Positions 8,301 to 16,418 of a DNA stretch of 56,994 nucleotides are shown here, one piece after another. Within the stretch, counting starts at the first letter, position 1. Each line of letters begins with the position of its first letter. The position numbers and the translations under genes are program-made. The notes under the pieces are model-generated. The model was not told the origin of the DNA. It did not search any database and saw nothing but the letters and a program-made list of their open reading frames with translations. This stretch comes from Fidelibacterota bacterium (GTDB lineage: Bacteria > Fidelibacterota > Marinisomatia > SCGC-AAA003-L08 > D37C17): contig PANN01000014.1 in NCBI GenBank assembly GCA_002707645.1, positions 6,120 through 63,113 on the forward strand, written 5' to 3'.

Positions 8301-9836
8301 CTAATTTAGTATAAGATTAACTACGGATACAATATCAAGAACATTTAAATATCCATCAGTATTGAAATCAGCAGCTAAAAATTCATTTTGCGAAGGTTCT
8401 GAAGTATCTAAAATGTAGTTAACAAGCATAACGATATCTAAAACATTAATTAAACTATCAGAATTTATATCACCGGATTCATATGTATTTATAGATATAT
8501 TTTCTATATGTTCAAATCCAGTTTGACCATAAATATTAGTTACTAATAGCTTTACCTCAAAATCTCCGCTTTGGGTATATGTATGATTTGCAAATCCAGA
8601 AGTATTAATTTCAGTTGAACCGTCACCAAAATCCCATGTCCAAGTACTTAATTGTTCTGTGTTTACGACTTCAGATAAATCTATAAATGTAACTGAATTA
8701 TCTATAACTTCGTATTCAAATAATGCTATTGGGCTTTCATAGATATTAGGTATTAAATCAATTAAAGCATTTTGCCAAGTATCGAAACCTCCCATTGTAC
8801 TCAAATTGAAATAACCATTATTGTAGCCTCCCCAACCCCAATTACAATGTAAATTATTACCTTGATATCCATCAACATTCCAAGCATGTCCTCCATTGCC
8901 ATAACTATCACTAAATCCACTAAATAGAATAGGCTTTGAGTTATCTAACTGGTCTTTTAGGATATTTCTAAAATCTGTTATGTCATCAATGACATCTCCA
9001 TCAGCGTTGCTTACAATATCTGAATATTTAAAAAAGGTTTGCATGGCATACTCAGCAGATGGGTATACACCCTCACACTGAGCACCTGAACCGCTATTAT
9101 CATAATCCATATTAACAGCCACTCCACTATGATATAATAATAATCTTGATGGGTTAGTAGCATAAGTAGGAGCCATCGAATCAAAATCATAAAAAGAAGT
9201 ACTAAAATCAACTGAAAGCTCACCTAAATCATTCTCAATGTATGTATTAGAACCTTGACCTTGTTCAGGAAATCCCCAATAATACATAATTTGGGCCATA
9301 GAAACTGCAACACATCCAACTGGACCGTTAAAACCAGTTTCTGATGTAAGAGTATTATTCCATGATCCAGATTGATCAAATTCTGCATCAATAAGAGGGC
9401 TAACATTGCGGTAATCCCTGTTTGAGAATTCATTATTCATAAAAACGTTCCATTCTCTTTCAGATTCATCACTTATCTGAAAGTTAGAATTCAATGAATT
9501 ATAAATACTATTTTTCTGACTATTTATAAAAAAGTCGAAATTATCAGGCAAATCAATAGTTTTGAAATTTGAATCAAAACTATAACCAACTATGGGATTT
9601 ACTTTATCAGAAGCAGCAATAAGAATAAAACCTCTAGGAGCTAAATGATGCAAATACATTACAGTTGTGTTATTTTTTTTAATAGAGATAGTTTCAATTA
9701 TAGTATAATTCTCTTTATTTGGAGAAGAATTATATTGCTTATTAACATTTAATGCAACAATTGTAGAATTGTGCAAACTAACAGGTGCAGCAAAAGCGAA
9801 ACTAAGTAGGTATAATATAATAGATAATTTAACCAT
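8301..9836 (-). CDS. Secreted C10 (streptopain-like) cysteine protease with PKD and dockerin domains
   Basis: A signal peptide (about 1-17, ending AFAAP) is followed by a propeptide and a C10 peptidase domain. Catalytic Cys175 lies in GPVGCVAVSMAQIMYYW and His317 in GGHAWNVDGYQ. Residues about 371-450 form a PKD-like beta domain (TWTWDFGDGST, then HTYTQSGDFEVKLLVTN). Residues about 455-511 are two dockerin-like calcium repeats, GDINSDSLINVLDIVMLVNY and AADFNTDGYLNVLDIVSVVN. There is no T9SS C-terminal sorting domain. The protein is probably an extracellular protease; the dockerin could attach it to a cohesin-bearing partner. The gene is monocistronic, with gaps of 65 and 109 bases on either side. 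Confidence 0.88.
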   Translation of the reverse strand: MVKLSIILYLLSFAFAAPVSLHNSTIVALNVNKQYNSSPNKENYTIIETISIKKNNTTVMYLHHLAPRGFILIAASDKVNPIVGYSFDSNFKTIDLPDNFDFFINSQKNSIYNSLNSNFQISDESEREWNVFMNNEFSNRDYRNVSPLIDAEFDQSGSWNNTLTSETGFNGPVGCVAVSMAQIMYYWGFPEQGQGSNTYIENDLGELSVDFSTSFYDFDSMAPTYATNPSRLLLYHSGVAVNMDYDNSGSGAQCEGVYPSAEYAMQTFFKYSDIVSNADGDVIDDITDFRNILKDQLDNSKPILFSGFSDSYGNGGHAWNVDGYQGNNLHCNWGWGGYNNGYFNLSTMGGFDTWQNALIDLIPNIYESPIALFEYEVIDNSVTFIDLSEVVNTEQLSTWTWDFGDGSTEINTSGFANHTYTQSGDFEVKLLVTNIYGQTGFEHIENISINTYESGDINSDSLINVLDIVMLVNYILDTSEPSQNEFLAADFNTDGYLNVLDIVSVVNLILN

Positions 9837-9901
9837 GAAGTATTTTATAATAGATTTAATTAATATAAAAGATAGAGTTTGTAAAAAGTTATAACAGTAT
9901 T

Positions 9902-10336
9902 TTACTGTGGTGTTTCAAATTTTAATACTTTATCAATTTTCATTTTAATGGCATTTTCATATGATTCTTTTAATAGTTTAAAATCTTTTATGGGTTTATT
10001 ATCTATTGTACAGTATTTAGTCGCCCATTTATATCCATCATCTACTGAGAAATTTAAATCACCAGATTTGATTAATTTATTTATAGCAAGAGCGCATCTC
10101 CATAAATCAGAAAAATCTTTTGTTTCAAGATTAATAACTTTTTTATAGTTTTTGTCTAGAAAATCTAGACGTTCAAATTGATTTTTGAACTTCATTAAAT
10201 TTCCACTTTCATCGTAATCATAATGTTTTTTAACAGTAAACTCACCAGATTTCCAATCTCCTCTATATTCAATAACCATTTTTTTTTGACCATTTACATA
10301 GTACTCAGTTGTTTTTCTTTTAATTTTTATTTTCAT
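9902..10336 (-). CDS. Hypothetical protein with one YwqK/MORN-like N-terminal repeat
   Basis: This 144-residue protein is not recognised as a whole. The first 45 residues resemble a single toxin-antitoxin YwqK/MORN-like repeat (TEYYVNGQKKMVIEYRG, then YDYDESGNLMKFKN). The rest is a helical domain with WRCALAINKLIKSGDLNF and YKWATKYC. No signal peptide is visible, so it is probably cytoplasmic. The start overlaps the stop of the upstream 103-residue gene by 4 bases (ATGA), so the two form a pair. Confidence 0.6.
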   Translation of the reverse strand: MKIKIKRKTTEYYVNGQKKMVIEYRGDWKSGEFTVKKHYDYDESGNLMKFKNQFERLDFLDKNYKKVINLETKDFSDLWRCALAINKLIKSGDLNFSVDDGYKWATKYCTIDNKPIKDFKLLKESYENAIKMKIDKVLKFETPQ

Positions 10337-10644
10337 TTACATTTTAATGATTTACTAATAATTTCTGATAAAATAGAAAACTTTTTGTGAGAATCTTTCA
10401 AACTTCTATCGACCCTGCTGATATATAACGCAATATCATCACATTTATCTAAAGTATTACAAAATATTTTTTTTTCATTATCTGGCATAATTCTTATCAC
10501 TTGTTCATTAAAGTCTTCAGAATTTCTTGATATTCTTTTATCAACAAGCAAAGAATTTTTTTTCCATGTTTTACCTAAAAGTTGTAATAGTTTTATATAA
10601 TCAAATTTTAATTTCTGTTTATTTCTTATTTCTTTTTTTTTCAT
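10333..10644 (-). CDS. Hypothetical protein, 103 residues
   Basis: Not recognised. The product is highly charged, with a lysine-rich start (MKKKEIRNKQKLKFDY) and a largely helical remainder including SRVDRSLKDSHKKFSILSEI. It has three cysteines (two in FCNTLDKCD) and no membrane segment. Its ATGA overlap with the next gene indicates co-translation with the YwqK-like protein. The region 9900-11100 carries only small unknown genes. Confidence 0.5.
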   Translation of the reverse strand: MKKKEIRNKQKLKFDYIKLLQLLGKTWKKNSLLVDKRISRNSEDFNEQVIRIMPDNEKKIFCNTLDKCDDIALYISRVDRSLKDSHKKFSILSEIISKSLKCK

Positions 10645-10660
10645 TTTAAGTTATATAATG

Positions 10661-10828
10661 TTAGAAAAATCTTCGAAAAAAAACTGTTAAAAAAAACTTT
10701 ACTAAGTTAGATCTTAAAAAACTATTTATCTTTAATGTTTCTAGTAAGCTCTTATAAAGAAACTTATATTTTTTTAAAAAGGAGTAAAGTAACAAAAATA
10801 CAAGTAAAATTATAATTAATCTATTCAT
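10661..10828 (-). CDS. Possible 55-residue basic membrane peptide
   Basis: An ATG at 10828 opens a 55-codon frame ending at 10661, 16 bases before the 103-residue gene. The peptide has one strong hydrophobic helix (MNRLIIILLVFLLLYSF) followed by a basic tail ending FFRRFF. Such a low-complexity frame could arise by chance in A+T-rich DNA. Position inside a same-strand gap is the only other support. Function is unknown. Confidence 0.3.
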   Translation of the reverse strand: MNRLIIILLVFLLLYSFLKKYKFLYKSLLETLKINSFLRSNLVKFFLTVFFRRFF

Positions 10829-10888
10829 TTTTCTAAGGTTAATAAAATGTTATTCATAATTGATAAATCGTATAATATTAAGATAAAA

Positions 10889-11104
10889 TTAATTTTTTCT
10901 TCTATTATCATTCCGTCTATCTTTAATCCTTCTATCTGTAAAGGTTATAGAAATATGTTTTATTCTTCTATTGTTATTTCTTCTATTTTTTTTTCGTCTA
11001 TCTTTATACACATTTAGTCCTTTTTTATAATTAAGATCTTTAAGTTGTTCATTCATTGGTCTTGGTATTCTATTTGGATTGGATGAGCCTAGTTTATTTG
11101 TCAT
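10889..11104 (-). CDS. Hypothetical Arg/Asn-rich basic protein with repeated DRRxxxRR motifs
   Basis: Not recognised. The 71-residue product has an N-terminal part with Pro and Asn (SSNPNRIPRPMNEQL) and two copies of a basic motif: DRRKKNRRNNNRRIK at about 36-50 and DRRIKDRRNDNRRKN at 57-71, joined by HISITFT. The strong positive charge would suit nucleic-acid binding, or a repeat-decorated tail as in DRRxxDRR-containing signalling proteins, but no domain is evident. It is the last minus-strand gene before the 436-base gene-free stretch. The coding status is plausible but unproven. Confidence 0.5.
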   Translation of the reverse strand: MTNKLGSSNPNRIPRPMNEQLKDLNYKKGLNVYKDRRKKNRRNNNRRIKHISITFTDRRIKDRRNDNRRKN

Positions 11105-11175
11105 AAATTAGTATAGTTAGTTTTTTTATATCTTTATTTATTTTAGTTAGCAAAACCAAAGAAACCTGTTTGAAA

Positions 11176-11395
11176 TATCGTGGAGTAGTTCGACCTCCAT
11201 TGACGGGGTGTGAGGCTTCACAGACACCCACCTACTCCACAAGCTTCTAAAATGATAATACGAGCTTAAGGTTGCACGTAAGACCTTAACGTTTACGAAG
11301 TATTATATTAAAACGAATAGATTATAAAAACAAGTATTTTCAGTTCGAAAAAAGACATGTTGCGATATAGAATTATCAAGATATTGTCTATATTC
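11176..11395 (+). ncRNA. Candidate structured RNA of unknown class
   Basis: Inside a gene-free gap (11105-11540) several helices can be drawn. Helix 1: GTGGAGTAG (11180-11188) pairs perfectly with CTACTCCAC (11232-11240), enclosing a GGGTGT/ACACCC hairpin. Helix 2: ATAATAC (11255-11261) pairs with GTATTAT (11300-11306), enclosing TTAAGGT (11266-11272) paired with ACCTTAA (11283-11289). Helix 3: GATATAGA (11364-11371) pairs with TCTATATT (11387-11394) using one G-U pair, which favours the plus strand. An alternative CGTAA/TTACG pairing competes with helix 2. G+C is locally higher than in the flanks. Hallmarks of tmRNA, RNase P, SRP and 5S RNA were looked for and not seen. Strand and ends are uncertain. 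Confidence 0.4.
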
Positions 11396-11493
11396 ATTAC
11401 CTGTTATTTTAATAAAAAAGATTTTATTATTTCAATTCTGAATTAGCATTTAGCAATGTAGTTTAATTTAATATCATAAAAAATGATTAAAAT

Positions 11494-11527
11494 AAAAAAC
11501 CCATCTAAAAATAGAAAGGTTTTTAAG
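11494..11527 (-). terminator. Probable intrinsic terminator after tRNA-Pro (possibly bidirectional)
   Basis: On the minus strand AAAAACCT pairs with GGGTTTTT, and an inner TCTA-TTTT-TAGA stem-loop sits between them; the second arm runs into a T tract. It begins about 14 bases after the tRNA-Pro 3' end, so it would end the merR/tRNA-Pro transcript. The reverse strand also has a T5 after the stem, so it could stop a plus-strand RNA from the gap as well. The rest of 11396-11493 is A+T-rich and shows nothing else. Confidence 0.6.
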
Positions 11528-11540
11528 TTTTACATCGGTG

Positions 11541-11614
11541 TCGGAACGGCTAGATTTGAACTGGCGACCTCTTGACCCCCAGTCTAGTGCGCTACCAAAT
11601 TGCGCCACGTCCCG
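11541..11614 (-). tRNA. tRNA-Pro (anticodon GGG)
   Basis: A 74-nt cloverleaf: acceptor CGGGACG/CGTTCCG, D stem GCGC/GCGC, anticodon loop CTGGGGG (anticodon GGG), T loop TTCAAAT, discriminator A, no encoded CCA. The C1-G72 pair is typical of bacterial tRNA-Pro. Two stems carry a mismatch: A29-A41 in the anticodon stem (CTAGA/TCAAG) and C51-A63 in the T stem (GCCAG/CTAGC). The first base follows the merR stop codon with no spacer, so the two are surely cotranscribed. Confidence 0.9.
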
Positions 11615-11974
11615 TTAGTCTTTATATTTTTGTATTAAACTAACTATATCAGTAAGTGAGTTTTTGATATTTTTTAAATCTTTTTTAATATCATCTATAC
11701 TGCTAACAGATTGATTTTTAGGATAATTGAAATCATTACTAAGATGTAGCTTAGCACCTTTAATAGTATATTTTTTTTTATAAAGTAATTCTTGTATATA
11801 CTTAATCAATTTAATATCACTATCTTTATAAATACGATTTCCAGCAGAGTTTTTGACAGGTTTTAAAACAGAAAATTCAGTTTCCCAATACCTTAAAACA
11901 TACTGCTTTAAGCCAGTTATCTCGCTAACATCTCCTATAGAGTAATAAAGTTTACTAATTTTTTTAAGTGCCAT
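11615..11974 (-). CDS. MerR family transcriptional regulator
   Basis: The 119-residue protein opens with a MerR winged helix-turn-helix: YYSIGDVSEITGLKQYVLRYWETEF (about 10-34), then the wing NSAGNRIYKDSDIKLIKYI. A short coiled-coil tail follows from about 90. There is no cysteine-bearing effector domain, so no metal sensing can be inferred; this short form is common in Bacteroidetes-like genomes. A perfect 8-1-8 inverted repeat lies 17 bases upstream of its ATG, consistent with self-regulation. The stop codon abuts tRNA-Pro. Confidence 0.85.
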   Translation of the reverse strand: MALKKISKLYYSIGDVSEITGLKQYVLRYWETEFSVLKPVKNSAGNRIYKDSDIKLIKYIQELLYKKKYTIKGAKLHLSNDFNYPKNQSVSSIDDIKKDLKNIKNSLTDIVSLIQKYKD

Positions 11975-11991
11975 AATCTTATTTTTTATAG

Positions 11992-12008
11992 TTAAAGTAC
12001 TACTTTAA
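11992..12008. promoter_or_regulatory. Perfect inverted repeat, candidate operator upstream of merR
   Basis: TTAAAGTA-C-TACTTTAA is an exact 8-1-8 palindrome between ald (stop at 12064) and merR (ATG at 11974). A CTATAAAAA stretch lies between it and merR, which could serve as the -10 region. There is no T run directly behind either arm, so it does not look like a terminator. MerR proteins bind dyads of this kind in promoter spacers; that this is the site of the adjacent MerR is inference. Confidence 0.5.
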
Positions 12009-12063
12009 ATATATGGAAGAAAGAGATTAAAAAAAAGGGTATTTAACAATTTGTTACAAATAA

Positions 12064-13158
12064 CTAAACTAAAGGACTAAAATTAAGATTAAATGCTTCA
12101 GCTACACCCCTGTGGTTAACTATACCATTAGAAATGTTTGTACCAGTACTTAGAAAGCTTGATGAATTTCCAACACCATTTAAAGCTAATTCTTTAATGT
12201 AAGGAAGAGTAACATTTGTTAGGGCTAATGTAGAGGTATAAGGAACGGAACCAGGCATATTTGAAACGCAGTAATGTACTACATTATTGACTTCATAGGT
12301 TGGTTGTTTATGTGTAGTAGGCTCACATGTTTCAACACAACCACCTTGATCTACAGCTACATCTACAATAACGGAACCTGAGCTCATTAAATTTAACATA
12401 TCTTTTGTAACTAGATTAGGAGCTTTACTGCCAACAATTAAAACTGAGCCTATCAATAAATCAGTATGTGATAATAAACTACAAATATTTTCAAAATTTG
12501 AATACATTGTTTGAACATTAGCAGGCATTACATCATCTAGATAGCGCAATCTTTGCATATTAACATCAAGTATATAAACCTTTGCACCAAGACCAGCAGC
12601 AAGCTTTGCAGCATTAGAGCCAACAATTCCACCACCTAATACAGTAACAGTAGATGAATCTACACCAGGCACGCCGCCGAGAAGCTTTCCTTTACCATTC
12701 ATATTAGCCTCAAGGCACTTAGCACCATTTTGAACAGACATACGACCAGCTACTTCACTCATTGGTATAAGAATTGGTAATGAACCATCATTATTTTGAA
12801 CTGTTTCATATGCAATGGCAGTACAACCGCTTTTAATAATGCCTCTAGTAAGAGATTCTGATGCAGCAAAGTGAAAAAAAGTAAATATGATATGGTTAGG
12901 CTTAATTAATTTAATTTCACTAGTTTGAGGTTCTTTAACTTTAATAATAAGTGTCGACTTTTCATATATATCTTCTAATGTATCTAAAATATCAGCACCA
13001 CTATCAATATAGTCTTGATCAGAAAAGCCACTACCTAAACCAGCACTTTTTTGAACAAAAACCTTATTTTTTAATTTTACTAATTCAGAAACTCCAAAGG
13101 GTGTTAAAGAAATTCTTTGTTCATTGTCTTTAATTTCTTTTGGTATACCTAAGATCAT
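12064..13158 (-). CDS. ald: Alanine dehydrogenase
   Basis: The enzyme interconverts L-alanine with pyruvate and ammonia using NAD. The 364 residues fit the family (about 370). The N-terminal substrate domain opens with [20 protein letters not shown], has the catalytic-type Lys in IIKVKEP (about 75) and His in TFFHFAAS (about 95). The NAD-binding Rossmann motif is [22 protein letters not shown] (about 170), and the conserved [16 protein letters not shown] follows near 305. It starts 1 base after the pnp stop, at the end of the nusA-pnp cluster, so it may be cotranscribed with it. Confidence 0.95.
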   Translation of the reverse strand: MILGIPKEIKDNEQRISLTPFGVSELVKLKNKVFVQKSAGLGSGFSDQDYIDSGADILDTLEDIYEKSTLIIKVKEPQTSEIKLIKPNHIIFTFFHFAASESLTRGIIKSGCTAIAYETVQNNDGSLPILIPMSEVAGRMSVQNGAKCLEANMNGKGKLLGGVPGVDSSTVTVLGGGIVGSNAAKLAAGLGAKVYILDVNMQRLRYLDDVMPANVQTMYSNFENICSLLSHTDLLIGSVLIVGSKAPNLVTKDMLNLMSSGSVIVDVAVDQGGCVETCEPTTHKQPTYEVNNVVHYCVSNMPGSVPYTSTLALTNVTLPYIKELALNGVGNSSSFLSTGTNISNGIVNHRGVAEAFNLNFSPLV

Positions 13159-13159
13159 A

Positions 13160-15238
13160 CTAATCCTTCAATAGTGCTTTCATACTAAGACTAATCTTAC
13201 CAGAATCATCTACTTTGATAATTTTAACATCAATCTTATCACCAATATTTAAGCAGTCAGTAACTTTATTGACTCTCTCCTTCTTTATTTCAGAAATATG
13301 AACAAGACCATCTTTAGTTGGAGAAATTTTAACAAATGCACCAAAATCTAAAATTCTTACAACTTCACCGTTTAGAATATCTCCAGTTTTTGGAACATAT
13401 GTCATTCTTTTTATGTAATCTAATACACTATTTATATTATTTTGGTCTAGACCAAGAACAGTAGCAGATCCATCTTCCTCAACATTGATTTCAACTTCAT
13501 ATTCCTCAGCAAGCCCTTTAATATTTTTCCCACCTGGGCCAATGAACGCGCCTATCATATCAGTTGGCATACTAGTTTGACCAATTTTAGGAGCATGAAC
13601 TGAAAGACTATCTCTGTGCTTATCTATTGATTTATTCATCTCATTTAAAATATGTACTCTACCATCTTTAGCTTGATGCAATGCTTCTCTTAAAATATCT
13701 GAAGATAATCCATCAACTTTAATATCCATTTGAATAGCTGTTATACCGTCAATCGAGCCTGCAACTTTAAAATCCATATCTCCAATATGATCTTCAGTCC
13801 CAAGAATATCTGTTAAAATTGCATACTTACCATTATCATCCATTATTAAACCCATAGCTACACCTGCTATTGGGTTTTTAATTGGTACACCAGCATCCAT
13901 TAAAGCTAAAGAACTTCCACATACTGATGCCATTGAAGAAGAACCATTAGATTCAAGAATTTCTGAAACTAATCTTATTGTATAGGGGAAATCTTCAAAT
14001 GAAGGCAAAGTTGGCAATATTGACCTCTCTGCTAGATTACCGTGACCAACTTCACGTCTAGATAGGCTGAATTTCCCTCTGGCTTCACCAACACAAAAAG
14101 AGGGGAAATTATAATGAAGCATAACTCTCTTATATGATAAGCCTTCAATACTATCAATCATCTGCTCATCTCTTTTACCACCAAGAGTTGCAGCTATTAA
14201 TGCTTGAGTTTCTCCCCTAGTAAATGTAGCAGAGCCGTGAGAACGAGGTAACACAGAAGTTTCTATATTAATATCTCTTACAGTTATCAAATCTCTCCCA
14301 TCAGCTCTTTTACCATTTAAAGTTTTTTCTCTTAGATCTGCAGCAACTAAACCATCGATATATTTTTTAATTTCTGATTGAGAATCAGGATATTCTTCTG
14401 TTAACGCATCTACTACAGAGGATATAAAATTATCTACATCTGAATAACGTGTATGTTTATCTTTTGGATCATTTAAAGGTGAAATTTTACCTTTAACTAG
14501 TTTATCAATAGACTTATTTAAAACTTCATTTACTTCTTTTAAAGGAACATCACGTTTAACAACTTTCATTTCAGATAATAAATCTTCTTGCAATTGTACA
14601 AGCTCTTTAATACCTTCATGACCATACTGTATTGCCATTAGAACATCTTCTTCGGATACAAATTCACATTTACCTTCAACCATAACAATAGATTCCTTAC
14701 TACCGGATAATACAAGATCATAATCAGATTCAAGCATCTGCTCTTTTGTTGGATTCATAATTAATTCATCATTAACTCTACCGACTCTTACTGAAGCTAT
14801 AGGTCCGTTAAAAGGTATATCTGATAATGAGAGAGCAAAGGAAGCTCCTAGAGCAGCAAAAACATCAGGTTCATTAACTTCATCGTATGAAATAACATTT
14901 ATATCTAATCTAGTTTCATTATTAAAACCATCAGCAAATAAAGGTCTTAAGGGTCTATCTGTTAGTCTTGAAGATAGAATTTCTTTTTCTGTTGGTCTTG
15001 CCTCTCTCTTAAAAAATCCACCAGGTATTTTTCCAGAAGCATAGTATTTTTCTCTATACTCAACAGACAGCGGGAAAAACCCTCTATCTTCTTCTTGTCC
15101 TTTACTTGAAGTTGCAGCAACGAGCAACATGGTTTCACCATAAGTTACTACACAAGAACCACTTGCCTGCTTTGCTAAATGTCCAGTTTCTAATATTAAT
15201 TTTCTACCACCAAATTCTATTTCTTTTTTCAATTTCAT
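13160..15238 (-). CDS. pnp: Polyribonucleotide nucleotidyltransferase (PNPase)
   Basis: PNPase degrades RNA 3' to 5' with phosphate and can add tails. The 692 residues contain two RNase PH domains (first about 10-215 with RTEKEILSSRLTDRPLRP, second about 310-540 with the active-site ILTDILGTEDHIGDMDFK). A KH domain (FIGPGGKNIKGL, about 560) and an S1 domain (FGAFVKISPTKDGLVHISEI, about 640-690) follow. An AAGGAAG Shine-Dalgarno lies just before the ATG. It sits 1 base after the rpsO stop, the near-universal rpsO-pnp arrangement. Confidence 0.97.
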   Translation of the reverse strand: MKLKKEIEFGGRKLILETGHLAKQASGSCVVTYGETMLLVAATSSKGQEEDRGFFPLSVEYREKYYASGKIPGGFFKREARPTEKEILSSRLTDRPLRPLFADGFNNETRLDINVISYDEVNEPDVFAALGASFALSLSDIPFNGPIASVRVGRVNDELIMNPTKEQMLESDYDLVLSGSKESIVMVEGKCEFVSEEDVLMAIQYGHEGIKELVQLQEDLLSEMKVVKRDVPLKEVNEVLNKSIDKLVKGKISPLNDPKDKHTRYSDVDNFISSVVDALTEEYPDSQSEIKKYIDGLVAADLREKTLNGKRADGRDLITVRDINIETSVLPRSHGSATFTRGETQALIAATLGGKRDEQMIDSIEGLSYKRVMLHYNFPSFCVGEARGKFSLSRREVGHGNLAERSILPTLPSFEDFPYTIRLVSEILESNGSSSMASVCGSSLALMDAGVPIKNPIAGVAMGLIMDDNGKYAILTDILGTEDHIGDMDFKVAGSIDGITAIQMDIKVDGLSSDILREALHQAKDGRVHILNEMNKSIDKHRDSLSVHAPKIGQTSMPTDMIGAFIGPGGKNIKGLAEEYEVEINVEEDGSATVLGLDQNNINSVLDYIKRMTYVPKTGDILNGEVVRILDFGAFVKISPTKDGLVHISEIKKERVNKVTDCLNIGDKIDVKIIKVDDSGKISLSMKALLKD

Positions 15239-15239
15239 T

Positions 15240-15491
15240 TTACTTCCTTATGTTAAGCTTTTTAATTAAACCAGTATATGATTTAATATCGTTTCTTTGT
15301 AAATATTTTAATAGCTTCCTTCTTTTTGAAACCATTATCATTAGACCTCTTCTTGAAGAATTATCTTTTTTATTAATCTTAAGATGCTCATTTAATTGAT
15401 TAATTCTTCCTGTAAATAATGCAATCTGTGCTTCTGTTGAGCCAGAATCACTTTTATTTTTTCCATATTTCTCTATTACTTTATCAGTCAC
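15240..15491 (-). CDS. rpsO: 30S ribosomal protein S15
   Basis: S15 binds 16S rRNA in the platform of the small subunit. The conserved blocks SGSTEAQIALFTGRINQLNEHL and SSRRGLMIMVSKRRKLLKYL are present. The start is a GTG (15491-15489) preceded by AAGGGA at good spacing, giving 83 residues. This is about six shorter at the N-terminus than the usual 89; there is no room for an earlier start because the ribF stop is 12 bases upstream. In other bacteria S15 represses its own mRNA; no leader structure could be checked here. Confidence 0.95.
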   Translation of the reverse strand: MTDKVIEKYGKNKSDSGSTEAQIALFTGRINQLNEHLKINKKDNSSRRGLMIMVSKRRKLLKYLQRNDIKSYTGLIKKLNIRK

Positions 15492-15503
15492 TATTTTTCC
15501 CTT

Positions 15504-16418
15504 TCAAATTACTTGGTCTATATCTTTCATTATTTGATTTTTTAAATCATTTTCGTTATTAAATTTAATCTCTTTTCTTATAAAACTAATAAACTCTACT
15601 AATACAATTTTATCGTACAAATTAATTTCTTTATTTATAACATGAACTTCCAATGTTATTTTACTGCAATTTTTTTTTATCGTTGGACAAAACCCAATAT
15701 TACAAATACTTTTATATTTGACATCATTAGCTGTTAAAGTTACGGAATATACACCATTAGGTGGTATCAATTGTTCAAATGACATAATTTCAATATTTGC
15801 TGTCGGATAGCCTAGAGATTTCCCCCTATTTTCTCCCTTTACAACTTTTCCATTTAGCGAATAATTGCGTCCTAAAAGCTTATTTGCCTCTTCAATATTA
15901 TAATTAAGAATATTTTCTTTAATTGCAGTAGTGGTGACTTTTTTATTGCTTTTATTATAGTACGCTTCACAATTATCAACTTTAATATTTGATTTCCTTA
16001 AATATTTACTTATAATTTCAAAATCACCCTTTTGATTTTTTCCAATTTTATTATCATATCCAAATAAAACAATTGAAGGATTATATTTATCAACTATCAT
16101 ATTTATAAAATCTTCATAACTTTTATTTTTAAGATTTTTATTAAAACTAACCTCGCAAATAATATCAATAGATAGACACTCTGCTAAATGAACTTTATCA
16201 TTAAACGTTGTCAAAACTTTAAAATTTTTATTACTAACAATATTCTTTGTATGAGGATTAAATGTTACTAGAACAGAGTTTAGATCATGAATTATAGATA
16301 ATTTATTTAACTTATCAATTAAAAATCTATGACCTAAATGAAATCCATCATAATTACCAATTGTAATAATGGTTTTCTTATTGCTTTTATTTGTATCATT
16401 TAAATTATGAACATACAT
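15504..16418 (-). CDS. ribF: Bifunctional riboflavin kinase / FAD synthetase
   Basis: RibF makes FMN from riboflavin and then FAD. The N-terminal FAD synthetase domain shows TIGNYDGFHLGHRFLID (about 17-33) and VTFNPH. The C-terminal kinase domain shows GRNYSLNGKVVKGENRGKSLGYPTANI (about 187-213) and PPNGVYSV. I start it at 16418 (MYVHNLND). A longer frame opens at 16463, but it would overlap truB by 59 bases and add residues with no counterpart in the family; the chosen start overlaps truB by 14. Confidence 0.92.
   Translation of the reverse strand: MYVHNLNDTNKSNKKTIITIGNYDGFHLGHRFLIDKLNKLSIIHDLNSVLVTFNPHTKNIVSNKNFKVLTTFNDKVHLAECLSIDIICEVSFNKNLKNKSYEDFINMIVDKYNPSIVLFGYDNKIGKNQKGDFEIISKYLRKSNIKVDNCEAYYNKSNKKVTTTAIKENILNYNIEEANKLLGRNYSLNGKVVKGENRGKSLGYPTANIEIMSFEQLIPPNGVYSVTLTANDVKYKSICNIGFCPTIKKNCSKITLEVHVINKEINLYDKIVLVEFISFIRKEIKFNNENDLKNQIMKDIDQVI

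Noticed and set aside
9011-9433. Two same-strand ORFs of about 70 codons inside the C10 protease gene
   Set aside because: They lie wholly within the protease in another frame, have no family features, and the protease frame carries all catalytic and repeat motifs.
11176-11320. tmRNA, RNase P RNA, SRP RNA or 5S rRNA in the gene-free gap
   Set aside because: No tRNA-like 3' end with CCA-compatible acceptor, no tag-peptide frame ending in Ala codons, no GAGGAAAGTCC block, no GGAAGCAG-type SRP loop and no 5S core could be found on either strand. The GTTCGAC segment does not form a T arm.
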